A DNA stretch of 64,000 bases from CAYYJR01 sp964472305 (GTDB lineage: Bacteria; Armatimonadota; Hebobacteria; CAIYQO01), in assembly GCA_964472305.1 (NCBI GenBank), contig CAYYJR010000002.1:62001-126000 (forward strand), read 5' to 3'. Of the stretch, positions 8,458 through 16,628 are shown piece after piece. The notes below the pieces were generated by a model. That model was not told the DNA's origin. It saw nothing but the letters and a program-made list of their open reading frames with translations, and made no database searches. The translations under genes were made by a program, and so were the position numbers. Position 1 is the stretch's first letter. Each line of letters opens with the position of its first letter.

Positions 8458-9516
8458 ATGGCCATCCGCATTCTGCTCGTTCGTTTGAGTGCCATCGGCG
8501 ACGTATTGATGGCGTCGCCGGTGCCGGCGGCGTTGCGCGCGGCGTACCCCCGCGCGCACATCTCGTGGATGGTCGAGCCGCTGGCCGCGCCCTTCGTGCG
8601 GATCAATCCTCACGTAGACGACGTCATTGTCTTCGAGCGGAAGAAGACCTGGGGGCGTCTGCTGAGTGAAGGCAAGCTGGCGCCGTTGCTGCGCGAAGTG
8701 CACGCCTTTGCCCGCGAACTTCGCGCGCGGCGCTTCGACATCGCCATCGACTGCCAGGGATTGCTGAAGAGCGGACTGCTCACCTGGTTGTCGGGCGCGC
8801 CGCGGCGCATCGGTTTTTCTCCTTCACGCGAGATGAACCACCTGTTCCTCACAGAGCCGGTGGCTTATCCACCTCACCCGACTCGCCTTAGCCAGCGCTA
8901 CCTGTCGCTGCTCACCACGCTGGGCATCCCGCTGCACCCGCATCGACTGGTGCTGCCGGTGCCCGCAGCGGAGCGAGAGGCCGCGCGGGAGTACCTGGCC
9001 GGCGCCAGTCTGGCGGACGCGCCCTATGCGGCGTGTTGCATCGCTTCCTCGCGCCCACAAAAAGATTGGGTCTGGGCGCGCTGGGGCGAGTTGGCCGATC
9101 TGTTGTGGGCGCGCGAGGGATTGCGCACGGTGTTTATTGGCGGGCCGGAGCGACGGGTCGATACCTTGCGCCTGGTCGATGGCTGCACCTCCAGGCCGCT
9201 CACCGCGGTCGGGCATACGTCGTTGTTGCAATCCGCCGCCCTGGTGCAGGACGCTGCGGTGGTGGTCGGCACCGATACCGGCCTGAGTTACGCCGGACTG
9301 GCCACCGGCACCCCGCTGGTGGCGCTGTACGGCTCCACCGACCCCACCTGGCTGGCGGAAGAAGACGATACCGCGGTGTGCTTCCACCCCTTTCCCTGCT
9401 CCCCCTGTCACCGCCGTCCAAAATGCAAAGATTTCGACTGCATGCAGGCCATCACCGCGCAGGAAGTGGCCGACGCCTGCGCCACGCTGCTGGCACGAAA
9501 ACGGACCAAGGCGTAG
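8458..9516 (+). CDS. Glycosyltransferase family 9 (heptosyltransferase-like)
   Basis: This 352-residue protein starts with the GT9 signature RILLVRLSAIGDVLMASPV and continues with the conserved ARRFDIAIDCQGLLKSG and the C-terminal sugar-nucleotide half (CIASSRPQKDWVWARWGELADLL, TDTGLSYAGLATGTPLVALYGSTDP). GT9 enzymes add heptose or related sugars to the lipopolysaccharide inner core at the cytoplasmic face of the inner membrane, so this gene argues for a diderm envelope. The true acceptor is unknown. A Cys-rich C-terminal stretch (PCSPCHRRPKCKDFDCM) resembles the CxxC..C ends of many GT9 proteins. Start ATG 8458 begins the homology; ATG 8419 in frame is possible. Neither has a good ribosome-binding site. 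Confidence 0.88.
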   Translation: MAIRILLVRLSAIGDVLMASPVPAALRAAYPRAHISWMVEPLAAPFVRINPHVDDVIVFERKKTWGRLLSEGKLAPLLREVHAFARELRARRFDIAIDCQGLLKSGLLTWLSGAPRRIGFSPSREMNHLFLTEPVAYPPHPTRLSQRYLSLLTTLGIPLHPHRLVLPVPAAEREAAREYLAGASLADAPYAACCIASSRPQKDWVWARWGELADLLWAREGLRTVFIGGPERRVDTLRLVDGCTSRPLTAVGHTSLLQSAALVQDAAVVVGTDTGLSYAGLATGTPLVALYGSTDPTWLAEEDDTAVCFHPFPCSPCHRRPKCKDFDCMQAITAQEVADACATLLARKRTKA

Positions 9517-9573
9517 ATGCCGTAGCGAACCACCACGCCGATCCTGCCCGTGTATTGGTCATGCGCACGACCG

Positions 9574-9596
9574 CCGCACCGGCAGTAACGGTGCGG
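9574..9596. terminator. Hairpin between convergent genes
   Basis: CCGCACCG (9574-9581) and CGGTGCGG (9589-9596) form an 8-bp GC-rich stem with a 7-nt loop, placed between the convergent GT9 and dehydrogenase genes. It could end both transcripts. No U-tract is seen. Confidence 0.4.
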
Positions 9597-9723
9597 TTCA
9601 GGTCGACATGCCAGGTACCATGAGATGCAAATTCGTATAACGGCGTAGTACGTGCCACTGAGCCGATCGACAATATACACTCTCCTGCGTGCCATATGTG
9701 TGTAAGATGGCTTCCGTATCGCT

Positions 9724-10710
9724 TCACGCCGCTTGCTGTCCGGGAGGCGCGAACACGGGGCACTTCGGGGCTTTACCCTGCAGCACCTGAATGATCTGTT
9801 CGGTGGCGAGGCGCAACGTGCGCGTGACGCCGCGGCGGGTGTTGGCAGCGATGTGCGGGGCGAGGATGACATTCGGCAGAGTGAGCAATGGATCGCCGGC
9901 AGGCAGCGGTTCCTGTGTGAAGACATCAAGGCCGGCACCGGCGATCCAACCCTCGCGCAGCGCGCGCACCAGTATGTCGGCCTCCACTAACGCTCCACTC
10001 GCCAGGTTGATCAGGTAAGCGGTGGGCTTCATCAATCGCATCCGCTCCTCGTTGAGCAACCCGCGTGTCGCCGCCGTGAGTGGTACATGCAGCGTGACGA
10101 AATCCGCCTCGCGCAGCACATTGTCCAGACTGCCGTATTGCAGGCCCAGCCGTTGCTCGGCGTCCGGATTGCGCCGGGGATCGTGATAGAGCACGCGCAT
10201 GCCGAAACCCAGCGCGCGATGTGCCACCTGCAATCCGATGCGGCCCAGTCCGATAATGGCCAGCGTGCTGCCGTGCACGTCGACGCCTTGCAGCAGGTAG
10301 GGATACCAGAATTCCCACGCGCCTTCGCGGACGAATCGGTCGGCATCGACCACCCGGCGCGCGCAGGCCAGCAACAGCGCCAGCGCCATGTCGGCCACTG
10401 TGTCCGCGGTGGTGGCCGGGGCGTGGCAGACGATGATGCCGCGTTCGACGGCGGCGTCGAGGTCGAGGTGGTCGTAGCCTGCCGACGCGACAGAGATCAC
10501 CCGCAGCCGCTTTCCCGCCATAATCACTTCGCGGTCGATGAAGTCGTCACCCATGCATAACAGCGCGTCCGCCTCGCGCACGCCGTCCAGCAGCACCGCG
10601 CGGGGCACCGGGCGATCGTCATCCCACTGTAGCACGCGTGCCACGCCTTCCAATTGCCGGCGGAAGCCGTTGCGAATTTTACGCGTGATGAATACCGTCT
10701 GTTCCGCCAT
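9724..10710 (-). CDS. D-2-hydroxyacid dehydrogenase (glyoxylate/hydroxypyruvate reductase-like) with Ser in place of the catalytic Arg
   Basis: This 328-residue NAD(P)-dependent D-isomer-specific 2-hydroxyacid dehydrogenase has the nucleotide-binding motif GLGRIGLQVAHRALGFGM at about 160-177. The DVFTQEPLP segment holds the catalytic Glu, and the catalytic His is in LAPHIAANTRRG. SAGYDHLDLDAA is also typical of the glyoxylate/hydroxypyruvate reductase branch. The substrate-binding Arg that normally precedes Gly in INxARG is replaced by Ser238 (INLASGALVE; AGT codon at 9999-9997), which should weaken carboxylate binding. Start ATG 10710 has GAGGGAT upstream. It follows lnt after 44 nt on the same strand, so the two probably form an operon. 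Confidence 0.88.
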   Translation of the reverse strand: MAEQTVFITRKIRNGFRRQLEGVARVLQWDDDRPVPRAVLLDGVREADALLCMGDDFIDREVIMAGKRLRVISVASAGYDHLDLDAAVERGIIVCHAPATTADTVADMALALLLACARRVVDADRFVREGAWEFWYPYLLQGVDVHGSTLAIIGLGRIGLQVAHRALGFGMRVLYHDPRRNPDAEQRLGLQYGSLDNVLREADFVTLHVPLTAATRGLLNEERMRLMKPTAYLINLASGALVEADILVRALREGWIAGAGLDVFTQEPLPAGDPLLTLPNVILAPHIAANTRRGVTRTLRLATEQIIQVLQGKAPKCPVFAPPGQQAA

Positions 10711-10754
10711 GGCATCCCTCCGCGAATCCGCAGATGAAATACCCGCGTACGCGG

Positions 10755-12359
10755 TCACGAACGTACGTGCGTTGTTGCGGTCTCGGACGATTTTCGCCGG
10801 GGACGATAACCGGCGAGCAGCAACACCGCCAGCAGGCAGGCCGGCCCAAATCGCCACCCACCCGCCGTATTCGGCGTCCCAGGGGTGCCGGCGGGCAGGA
10901 AGCGCGTGCGGGTGCCGGCGGTATACGTGGGAATTGCCTCGAGGATGCCGCCATCCGGGGTGATGAAGCCGGAGATGCCGGTGCTGGCCGCGCGGGCGAC
11001 GGGCAACCCGGTCTCCAGCGCGCGAAACCGCGCGTGGGTAAAGTGCTGGCGCACCGCTCCGGTCTGGTGAAACCAGGCGTCATTGGTGGTATAGACTAAC
11101 AGTCGTGCACCTTGGCGCGCATATTCGCGGGCGATGTCGGCAAAGGTGGATTCAAAGCAAATGCCTACGCCGAACGGCACACCCGTGCTGCGCAGCACGT
11201 CGCGCGTGTGGCCCGCGATAAGGTCGGTGTCGCGCGCGCCGTATTGCTCGACCACGTACCGGCGCAGCCGCGGCGGCAGCGGCACGAATTCCCCGAACGG
11301 CACCAGGTGAATTTTGCTGTAGATTTCGCGTGTCGCTCCGCGCGGATCGAGCAGATAGGCGGAGTTGGCAAAACCGTCGCCGGCATCGGACGGATACGAC
11401 GGCGCACCGGCCAGCAGATAGCTGTTGGTACTGAAGCAGAAGTTCGCAATCTCCGGCTCATCCGGTATGTCGCGCAGCGCGCTTTCCGGCCACACCACCA
11501 GCGTGGCGTGCCCCGGCGCATCGCCCGGCGCGCGCGCCGCCTGGTATGACAACGCCATCAGTTGCCGGAACCGGTTCCGGCTTTCCACCTCGCTGATCCC
11601 GGTGTGCAGCGCCTCCGGAGTCAATCCGCGCAGCACGTTGGGCTGCACCACTCCCACGCGCAGGCCGTCGGTCTGTTCGCACCAACGGTCCATCGTCGCG
11701 CGCACCTGCAGATGCCCGACCAGCAGGCAAATGCCCAACGCCGCCAGGCCGGCGGGCAGCATCCAGCGTGGCGCCGTGCGGTCGCACAGGCGTTGCACGA
11801 CACCCCCGCTCACCCACAACAGCAGGAACGTAATGAGCGGTACTCCGCCCAGCGCGGCAATGACGGCCAACGGGCCATCCACCTGGCTGGCGCCCAGTTC
11901 CGACCACGCCAGTCCGAACTGACCGTGTCCGCGCAACCACTCCACCCCGGTGAAGGCCAGCGCGAAGGTCAACGGCAGCAGCGCGGGGGCGAGACGCACG
12001 CGTTGCGCCAGCCAGAGTGCCGCCAGCGGCGTGAGCGCCATCGCCAGCGACAAACCGATCCACGGGAGGATGCCGAACAACCGCACCCACGCCAGCGTGC
12101 CGAGGTAGAATGCCGCGCCGAACCACCACAGCGCCCCGTGCGCCTTGCGGGCGGGCAACGTCAACAGCGCCCACCACAACGGCGCCAGCGCGATCCATGC
12201 GACGAGGAACGACGGCCGATCGCCAACGGCGCCCGGCAACTCATTGGGAAAGCCCAGCGCAAGCACCAATCCGGCAAGCGGCAGCAGGCTCCACCGCATG
12301 ACGGCGGCGTGGGTGGAGCGAGTCGGCGCTTCGCTACTTGATGACATGGCAGGAGACAT
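10755..12359 (-). CDS. lnt: Apolipoprotein N-acyltransferase
   Basis: This 534-residue inner-membrane enzyme adds the third acyl chain to the N-terminal cysteine of lipoproteins. About six hydrophobic helices occupy residues 20-210. The C-terminal nitrilase domain shows the triad: Glu in VVWPESALRD, Lys in KIHLVPFGEF and Cys in VGICFEST. A last hydrophobic helix (CLLAVLLLAGY) precedes the basic tail. Start ATG 12359 is chosen because TATTAT ends 6 nt before it (possible leaderless start); in-frame ATGs at 12347 and 12299 are alternatives, and none has a Shine-Dalgarno sequence. The gene is divergent from a lipoprotein gene, whose product may be one of its substrates. Confidence 0.93.
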   Translation of the reverse strand: MSPAMSSSSEAPTRSTHAAVMRWSLLPLAGLVLALGFPNELPGAVGDRPSFLVAWIALAPLWWALLTLPARKAHGALWWFGAAFYLGTLAWVRLFGILPWIGLSLAMALTPLAALWLAQRVRLAPALLPLTFALAFTGVEWLRGHGQFGLAWSELGASQVDGPLAVIAALGGVPLITFLLLWVSGGVVQRLCDRTAPRWMLPAGLAALGICLLVGHLQVRATMDRWCEQTDGLRVGVVQPNVLRGLTPEALHTGISEVESRNRFRQLMALSYQAARAPGDAPGHATLVVWPESALRDIPDEPEIANFCFSTNSYLLAGAPSYPSDAGDGFANSAYLLDPRGATREIYSKIHLVPFGEFVPLPPRLRRYVVEQYGARDTDLIAGHTRDVLRSTGVPFGVGICFESTFADIAREYARQGARLLVYTTNDAWFHQTGAVRQHFTHARFRALETGLPVARAASTGISGFITPDGGILEAIPTYTAGTRTRFLPAGTPGTPNTAGGWRFGPACLLAVLLLAGYRPRRKSSETATTHVRS

Positions 12360-12370
12360 ATGGCTATAAT
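12341..12370 (+). promoter_or_regulatory. Promoter of the lipoprotein gene at 12421
   Basis: ATGACA (12341-12346), an 18-nt spacer and a perfect TATAAT (12365-12370). The start site would be near 12377. A GGAG sits 6 nt before ATG 12421. The lnt start lies inside this region on the other strand. Confidence 0.65.
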
Positions 12371-12420
12371 ACGGATAATGTAGTGAAAATCCTTGTTCCC
12401 GGTATGGTGATGGAGTAATC

Positions 12421-13122
12421 ATGCGCAGTGTATCCTGGCTTGGAGTCATGTCGGTCGTGCTGCTGCCGCTGTTTGCGGGGTGCGCGCGCTTTCCGACGAC
12501 CGAGACACCCAGCGGCGCCCCCCCGCGGACGCTCTACAGCGAAATCACCGTGGCCGGCGAGATCAATCCGACATACTATTATTTCCTCGCCATCGACACC
12601 GATGGCAACCAGGTCGACGGACCGGTGCCGGTGGTGACGGGACCGGAACTCGGCAACGGATGGGGCACCATCTCCGGTCTGGGGCCCAACGATCCGATTC
12701 AGGAGCCCCCCTTTTATGTCATGTATCACAACGGCACCTTCGAACAATTTCGCAACGGCATCCCGCTGGGCCGGCCGTTCAACGCTGAGGTGTCGCAGGA
12801 TCGCAAGCGCATCATACTGGAGATCGACCAGCGCGTGCTGGCACCCACCGGCACGGCGTTGCCGTCCATCGTGCAACTGAACTGGATCACGATGCCCGAC
12901 CTGACCATTCCCCCGCAGAACGTCGGATTCATCAAAGAGTATGACGGCATCGGCCCCAGCGGCAATAATTACCTGGACACCATCCCACTGACGCAGTCGT
13001 GGATACGTTATAGCGGTGATGAATACGGCACGCCACTGGAACTGCCGAACGACACCACCACCACTGCCGATATCGATTTGATTGGCTGGCGCGTCGAGAT
13101 CCGTCTGCTCGCGGGAGGGTAG
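12421..13122 (+). CDS. Lipoprotein of unknown function
   Basis: This 233-residue protein has a type II signal peptide: MRSVSWLGVMSVVLLPLFAGC, with the lipobox LFAGC placing the lipidated Cys at about residue 21. The mature part is rich in Pro, Thr, Asn and aromatic residues (INPTYYYFLAIDTDGN), which suggests beta structure exposed at the envelope. No catalytic motif and no family is recognised. A good promoter and a GGAG ribosome-binding site support the start. It is divergent from lnt and is followed after 258 nt by another secreted protein gene. Confidence 0.8.
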   Translation: MRSVSWLGVMSVVLLPLFAGCARFPTTETPSGAPPRTLYSEITVAGEINPTYYYFLAIDTDGNQVDGPVPVVTGPELGNGWGTISGLGPNDPIQEPPFYVMYHNGTFEQFRNGIPLGRPFNAEVSQDRKRIILEIDQRVLAPTGTALPSIVQLNWITMPDLTIPPQNVGFIKEYDGIGPSGNNYLDTIPLTQSWIRYSGDEYGTPLELPNDTTTTADIDLIGWRVEIRLLAGG

Positions 13123-13380
13123 CAGTGGATTATCGGTGAGGGTGCACCGCCGTGTCCCGGCGATCAACCGACAGCCGACCGAACGATATCGCGTCGGCGG
13201 AATGTTTATACAGAGGCAAAAAAGCCGGATTCGTCCGGCATCTGTCTGTCGTTCGGTCCTTGCGGATTGAGAGACGGCAGGATCAACGCCGCGAGATGAC
13301 CGGCGCGAAAGAGGAATACTCCTGTCTCTCGCGAATACTATTCGATAAATTACTTGATCCAACCTGGGAAAGGAACGACA

Positions 13381-14004
13381 ATGATGCAGACCTCCCGATG
13401 GATGCTCCCGGTATTGGCGCTGGCACTGCCCCTGCTGTGCCGCGCGATCCCGACTGGCTTGAACGTGATGCCGACCGCGGAAACGCTGGGCATCGCCACT
13501 GCGCGGGTCGACTACGAATCGAGCGGCAGTGGTAAGTTGTATGTCCCCTCCGGCGCCACGATCTATGGCACGCAGTTCGGCATGATCCTGGGCATCGAAG
13601 GCGGCATGGACCGCGTGACCGATCGCGGCACCGTGTATAACTTTAAGTTTCGCTTCTTCCCCGACACGCTGGTGATACCGGCGATGGCGATAGGCGCGCA
13701 GAATATCGTGAACGGTCAGAAGCCCCAGTATTACCTGGTCACCACCAAATCGCTGCTGCTGGCGAAAGTCTCTGCCGGCGTGATGCGCACGGAGGGTAAC
13801 ACACTGAGCATGCTGGGCGCCAGTGCGGGGATGGGACCGTTCATCCTGAAAGCTGACCGCATTATGACCGGCGGGCATCAGCGCACGTCGGGTAGCATCG
13901 GCTTTTCATTGAAGGGTATCACCTTCACGGGCACCGCCTACGACATTAAAGATGCGCCGAACGAGCGGACACTGACAGTCAGCTACATGCAAAACGCATT
14001 CTGA
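13381..14004 (+). CDS. Secreted or outer-membrane hypothetical protein
   Basis: This 207-residue protein has a signal peptide (MMQTSRWMLPVLALALPLLC, then RAIP). The mature region starts GLNVMPTAETLGIATARVDY and is Gly-rich with alternating hydrophobic residues (KFRFFPDTLVIPAMAIG, SGSIGFSLKGITFTG), compatible with a small beta-barrel or beta-sandwich. I recall similar unnamed secreted proteins opening with PTA(E/D)TLG but cannot name a function. The start uses the first of two ATGs after AAAGGAACGACA. A GC-rich hairpin follows the gene. Confidence 0.75.
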   Translation: MMQTSRWMLPVLALALPLLCRAIPTGLNVMPTAETLGIATARVDYESSGSGKLYVPSGATIYGTQFGMILGIEGGMDRVTDRGTVYNFKFRFFPDTLVIPAMAIGAQNIVNGQKPQYYLVTTKSLLLAKVSAGVMRTEGNTLSMLGASAGMGPFILKADRIMTGGHQRTSGSIGFSLKGITFTGTAYDIKDAPNERTLTVSYMQNAF

Positions 14005-14030
14005 CATCGCCGCGCGGCGACTAACCTGCC

Positions 14031-14054
14031 GCCCCGGCCCGCACGGGCCGGGGC
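14031..14054. terminator. GC-rich hairpin after the secreted protein gene
   Basis: GCCCCGGCCC (14031-14040) pairs perfectly with GGGCCGGGGC (14045-14054) around a 4-nt loop. It lies 27 nt after the upstream stop and 27 nt before the next start. No U-tract follows. Confidence 0.5.
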
Positions 14055-14080
14055 ACCCATCCACAACGAGGATTCGCGTA

Positions 14081-15721
14081 TTGCTCCCCGAACATCTCGA
14101 TCTATCTCAGCATCGCTGTACGGTGCATGAGAGCACGCTGGCCGGCACCCGTTCTCTCGTGCTCGACAACGGCGTGTTACGGCTGTCACTGTTGCCCGAA
14201 TATGGCGGACGATTATGCAGCCTGTATTACCGCCCGTTAAGCCTGGAGCTGTTGGCGACGGAGTTATCCCACGACGCGCGAAAAACGCTGCACGTGCGCG
14301 GCGGGTGGTGTGCGGCCTTCCCCTCGCTGCTGGCCGACGGCGAAATCATTTCACATCTGGATTGGGAAGCGGAGATTGTCGAGCAATCAGACGAGCGGGT
14401 GACGCTGCGCGCATGGTGCCTGGTCGACCGGGTGTCGCATTCCCTCGAAGGCCGCGTGCGAGTGACGCCGGGCACGATTCTGGTGGAGCGTTTCATTCGC
14501 ATGCAGGCGGGCGAGTCGGCGGTGATCGTCGAGGATGTGCTGACGAATCGCAATATGTGGCCGCTGCCGACCACCTGGTCGGGCGTCGTCTCGCTGCGCG
14601 CGCGCGCCGGCGACCGCGCGGTGCTGCCGGTGGAGAGCGTGGAGGTGCAGCGCGGTGTCGGGCCCAGCGGCAACGAGTTGGATTTCGGCCTGCTGGTCAC
14701 TACCCCGTACCAGGCGATCGCGCGTGACCTGCGCGAAGGCTGGCTCGGTTTCCGCCTGTCCGCCGCCCCCGTCGATCTGCGGTTGACCTTCCCGAAGGAA
14801 TGGTTGCCGCACGCGGTAATCGTCGCCCAGCGCGACGATCAGCACCCGGCGGAAGACGCCTTCCGTTTCCAACCGCTGGCTACCACGGCGCCCATCGCCG
14901 ACGATACCCGCGGCGGCGCGTTGCTGCTGCCGCCGAAACAGCCGTTCAGCCTGCCGTTGCGGCTGGAGGTCGGTGCGGGCATCCTCACCGGCGGCGCATG
15001 GAGCCGTCCCGGCCTGCAACTCGCGGAGTTGATTATCGGCCAGCGCGTGCCGCCCGGCCGGGTGGCGGTGTGGCGCATCGGCCACCGCGCGCTGGCGCTG
15101 AAATCGCATCGCCATCTGGTGCTGGCGATGCCGGAATTCGATGGTGATAACCTGCTAACGCCGGAAGACCTGCCCGCCGACCTGATCCTGTGTGCCGACG
15201 CGCCGGCACGCACGGTGCTGTCGCAACTGGCGCAACGCACCGCCGCGCGCTTCATCGGTCCGGCCAAACTGCGCCAATTGCTGCTCAGCGACGGCGTGGG
15301 GGAAGACCGTTCGATCTCGCTTTCGCCCGGCGCGCGGGTGGACCTGCCCGGCCTGGGCATTCTCGCCACCCCGGCGCGGCAAAACGATGCAAGCGAGCGT
15401 CTCGGTTACCTGCTGCACATGGATCACCTGTCACTGTATCATACCGGGCCGACACAATTCCTCGGTGAATTCGGCCCCATCGGCGAACAGTTCCACCCGC
15501 AACTGGTGCTGCTGCCGGTGGGCGGTGAAATGACGATGACCGATGCCGTGAACGGGGCGAAGCAATTGCAACCGCGCGTGGTGATCCCACTCGGCACGGA
15601 AGCGGCGGAACATGACTTCACCGAGCGCTGCCGCGCCCAACATGTGTCGTTCGCCACCCGCATCCTGCACCAGGCCGAGGGCGCCTTCTTCGACGGGTAT
15701 CGGTTGCTGCCGCTGGTGTAA
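14081..15721 (+). CDS. Mutarotase-like domain fused to a degenerate metallo-beta-lactamase-like domain
   Basis: This 546-residue protein appears to have two parts. Residues about 15-310 look like a galactose-mutarotase/DUF4432-type beta-sandwich (VLDNGVLRLSLLPEYGGRLC, then TPGTILVERFIRMQ and VEDVLTNRN). Residues about 345-546 resemble UPF0173/UlaG-type metallo-beta-lactamase folds, ending LVLLPVGGEMTMTDAVNGAK and RVVIPLG. The zinc ligands are gone: HxHxDH is absent (ILCADAPART at that place), the usual HAGDT reads HTGPT, and the final IPxH reads IPLG. The C-terminal half therefore probably binds rather than cleaves, and no substrate can be named. The TTG start at 14081 has GAGG upstream; no nearby ATG is better. 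Confidence 0.65.
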   Translation: MLPEHLDLSQHRCTVHESTLAGTRSLVLDNGVLRLSLLPEYGGRLCSLYYRPLSLELLATELSHDARKTLHVRGGWCAAFPSLLADGEIISHLDWEAEIVEQSDERVTLRAWCLVDRVSHSLEGRVRVTPGTILVERFIRMQAGESAVIVEDVLTNRNMWPLPTTWSGVVSLRARAGDRAVLPVESVEVQRGVGPSGNELDFGLLVTTPYQAIARDLREGWLGFRLSAAPVDLRLTFPKEWLPHAVIVAQRDDQHPAEDAFRFQPLATTAPIADDTRGGALLLPPKQPFSLPLRLEVGAGILTGGAWSRPGLQLAELIIGQRVPPGRVAVWRIGHRALALKSHRHLVLAMPEFDGDNLLTPEDLPADLILCADAPARTVLSQLAQRTAARFIGPAKLRQLLLSDGVGEDRSISLSPGARVDLPGLGILATPARQNDASERLGYLLHMDHLSLYHTGPTQFLGEFGPIGEQFHPQLVLLPVGGEMTMTDAVNGAKQLQPRVVIPLGTEAAEHDFTERCRAQHVSFATRILHQAEGAFFDGYRLLPLV

Positions 15722-15757
15722 ACATCGGTACCCCACCCACGATAGGAATATCTTGCC

Positions 15758-16534
15758 ATGGAGTGCACGACCGATCGCGATACGACGCAGACTGACACGC
15801 AACGCCGGCGTATACATGTTATGCCGCGCATCTTCCTCTGGCTGTTGCTGATTTCGTGCGTGCTTTATCTCCTCTCCAGTACGTTTCGTTTCGTTCGCCT
15901 CATTCACCTCATGACGCTGGCATGGGGTCTGTTGACTGCCGGCAGGTACCTGGTGCTCCTGCTGCGCACGAGTCGGATGGCGCGCCTGCCCGTACTGCCC
16001 CTCGCGATAGGACTGGCGGCCTGGGTGCATTTTGCAGATCGTCCGCCCGATATCGATTCATTGCGCGCGGCTTATGTCGCGCGGTTACGTTCATTCGAAC
16101 ACACACGGTATATCTGGGGTGGTGAGAGCCACGCCGGTATCGACTGTTCAGGCCTGGCGCGTATCGCGCTGTGCGAGGCGATGATCGTGCGCGGCGTCCG
16201 CGAGATGAACCCGCGGTTGTTCGGACCACAGTTGTGGGCGTTCTGGTGGCATGACGTGAGCGCGAGTATGATGCGCGACGGTGCCTATGCCTACACCATG
16301 CCCCGCGGTCACGCGTTGGCGTTGGCAAGCTACATGGACGCGGGTCTGCTTCCCGGTGACCTGGCGGTGACCGACAGCGGTGTGCATGTACTGATTTCTC
16401 TCGGGCAGGATCGCTGGATCGAAGCCAACCCGGACGATCACCGGGTGGTCATCAACGCAGCTTCCGCCAGCCCTCAGCGTGCATATTTTCAGGTGCCGGT
16501 CACCATCATGCGCTGGACAATGCTTGCGCAGTAA
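15758..16534 (+). CDS. Membrane-anchored NlpC/P60 peptidase
   Basis: This 258-residue protein has two hydrophobic segments (about residues 25-60 and 75-92) anchoring it in the membrane. The C-terminal NlpC/P60 domain shows the hallmark YIWGGESHAGIDCSGLAR, with the nucleophile Cys at about residue 129, and the His in DSGVHVLISLG. These enzymes cleave peptide stems of peptidoglycan, typically D-Glu to diamino-acid bonds. The topology suggests a catalytic domain on the outer face of the inner membrane. The start at 15758 follows TAGGAA; an internal ATG at 15821 would shorten the basic N-terminus. Confidence 0.85.
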   Translation: MECTTDRDTTQTDTQRRRIHVMPRIFLWLLLISCVLYLLSSTFRFVRLIHLMTLAWGLLTAGRYLVLLLRTSRMARLPVLPLAIGLAAWVHFADRPPDIDSLRAAYVARLRSFEHTRYIWGGESHAGIDCSGLARIALCEAMIVRGVREMNPRLFGPQLWAFWWHDVSASMMRDGAYAYTMPRGHALALASYMDAGLLPGDLAVTDSGVHVLISLGQDRWIEANPDDHRVVINAASASPQRAYFQVPVTIMRWTMLAQ

Positions 16535-16592
16535 CGCAGGACATCAAAGCCATGTCGTGCTGGCTCTTCACCCCATGCCTTGATTCGCGCTC

Positions 16593-16622
16593 CTGACGCA
16601 TTTGCCAACAATCAGGTACAAT
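16593..16622 (+). promoter_or_regulatory. Promoter of the DUF72 gene (leaderless)
   Basis: CTGACG (16593-16598), an 18-nt spacer and TACAAT (16617-16622) lie 6 nt before ATG 16629. The expected first transcribed base is at or next to the start codon, and there is no Shine-Dalgarno sequence. Confidence 0.5.
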
Positions 16623-16628
16623 GTCCTC

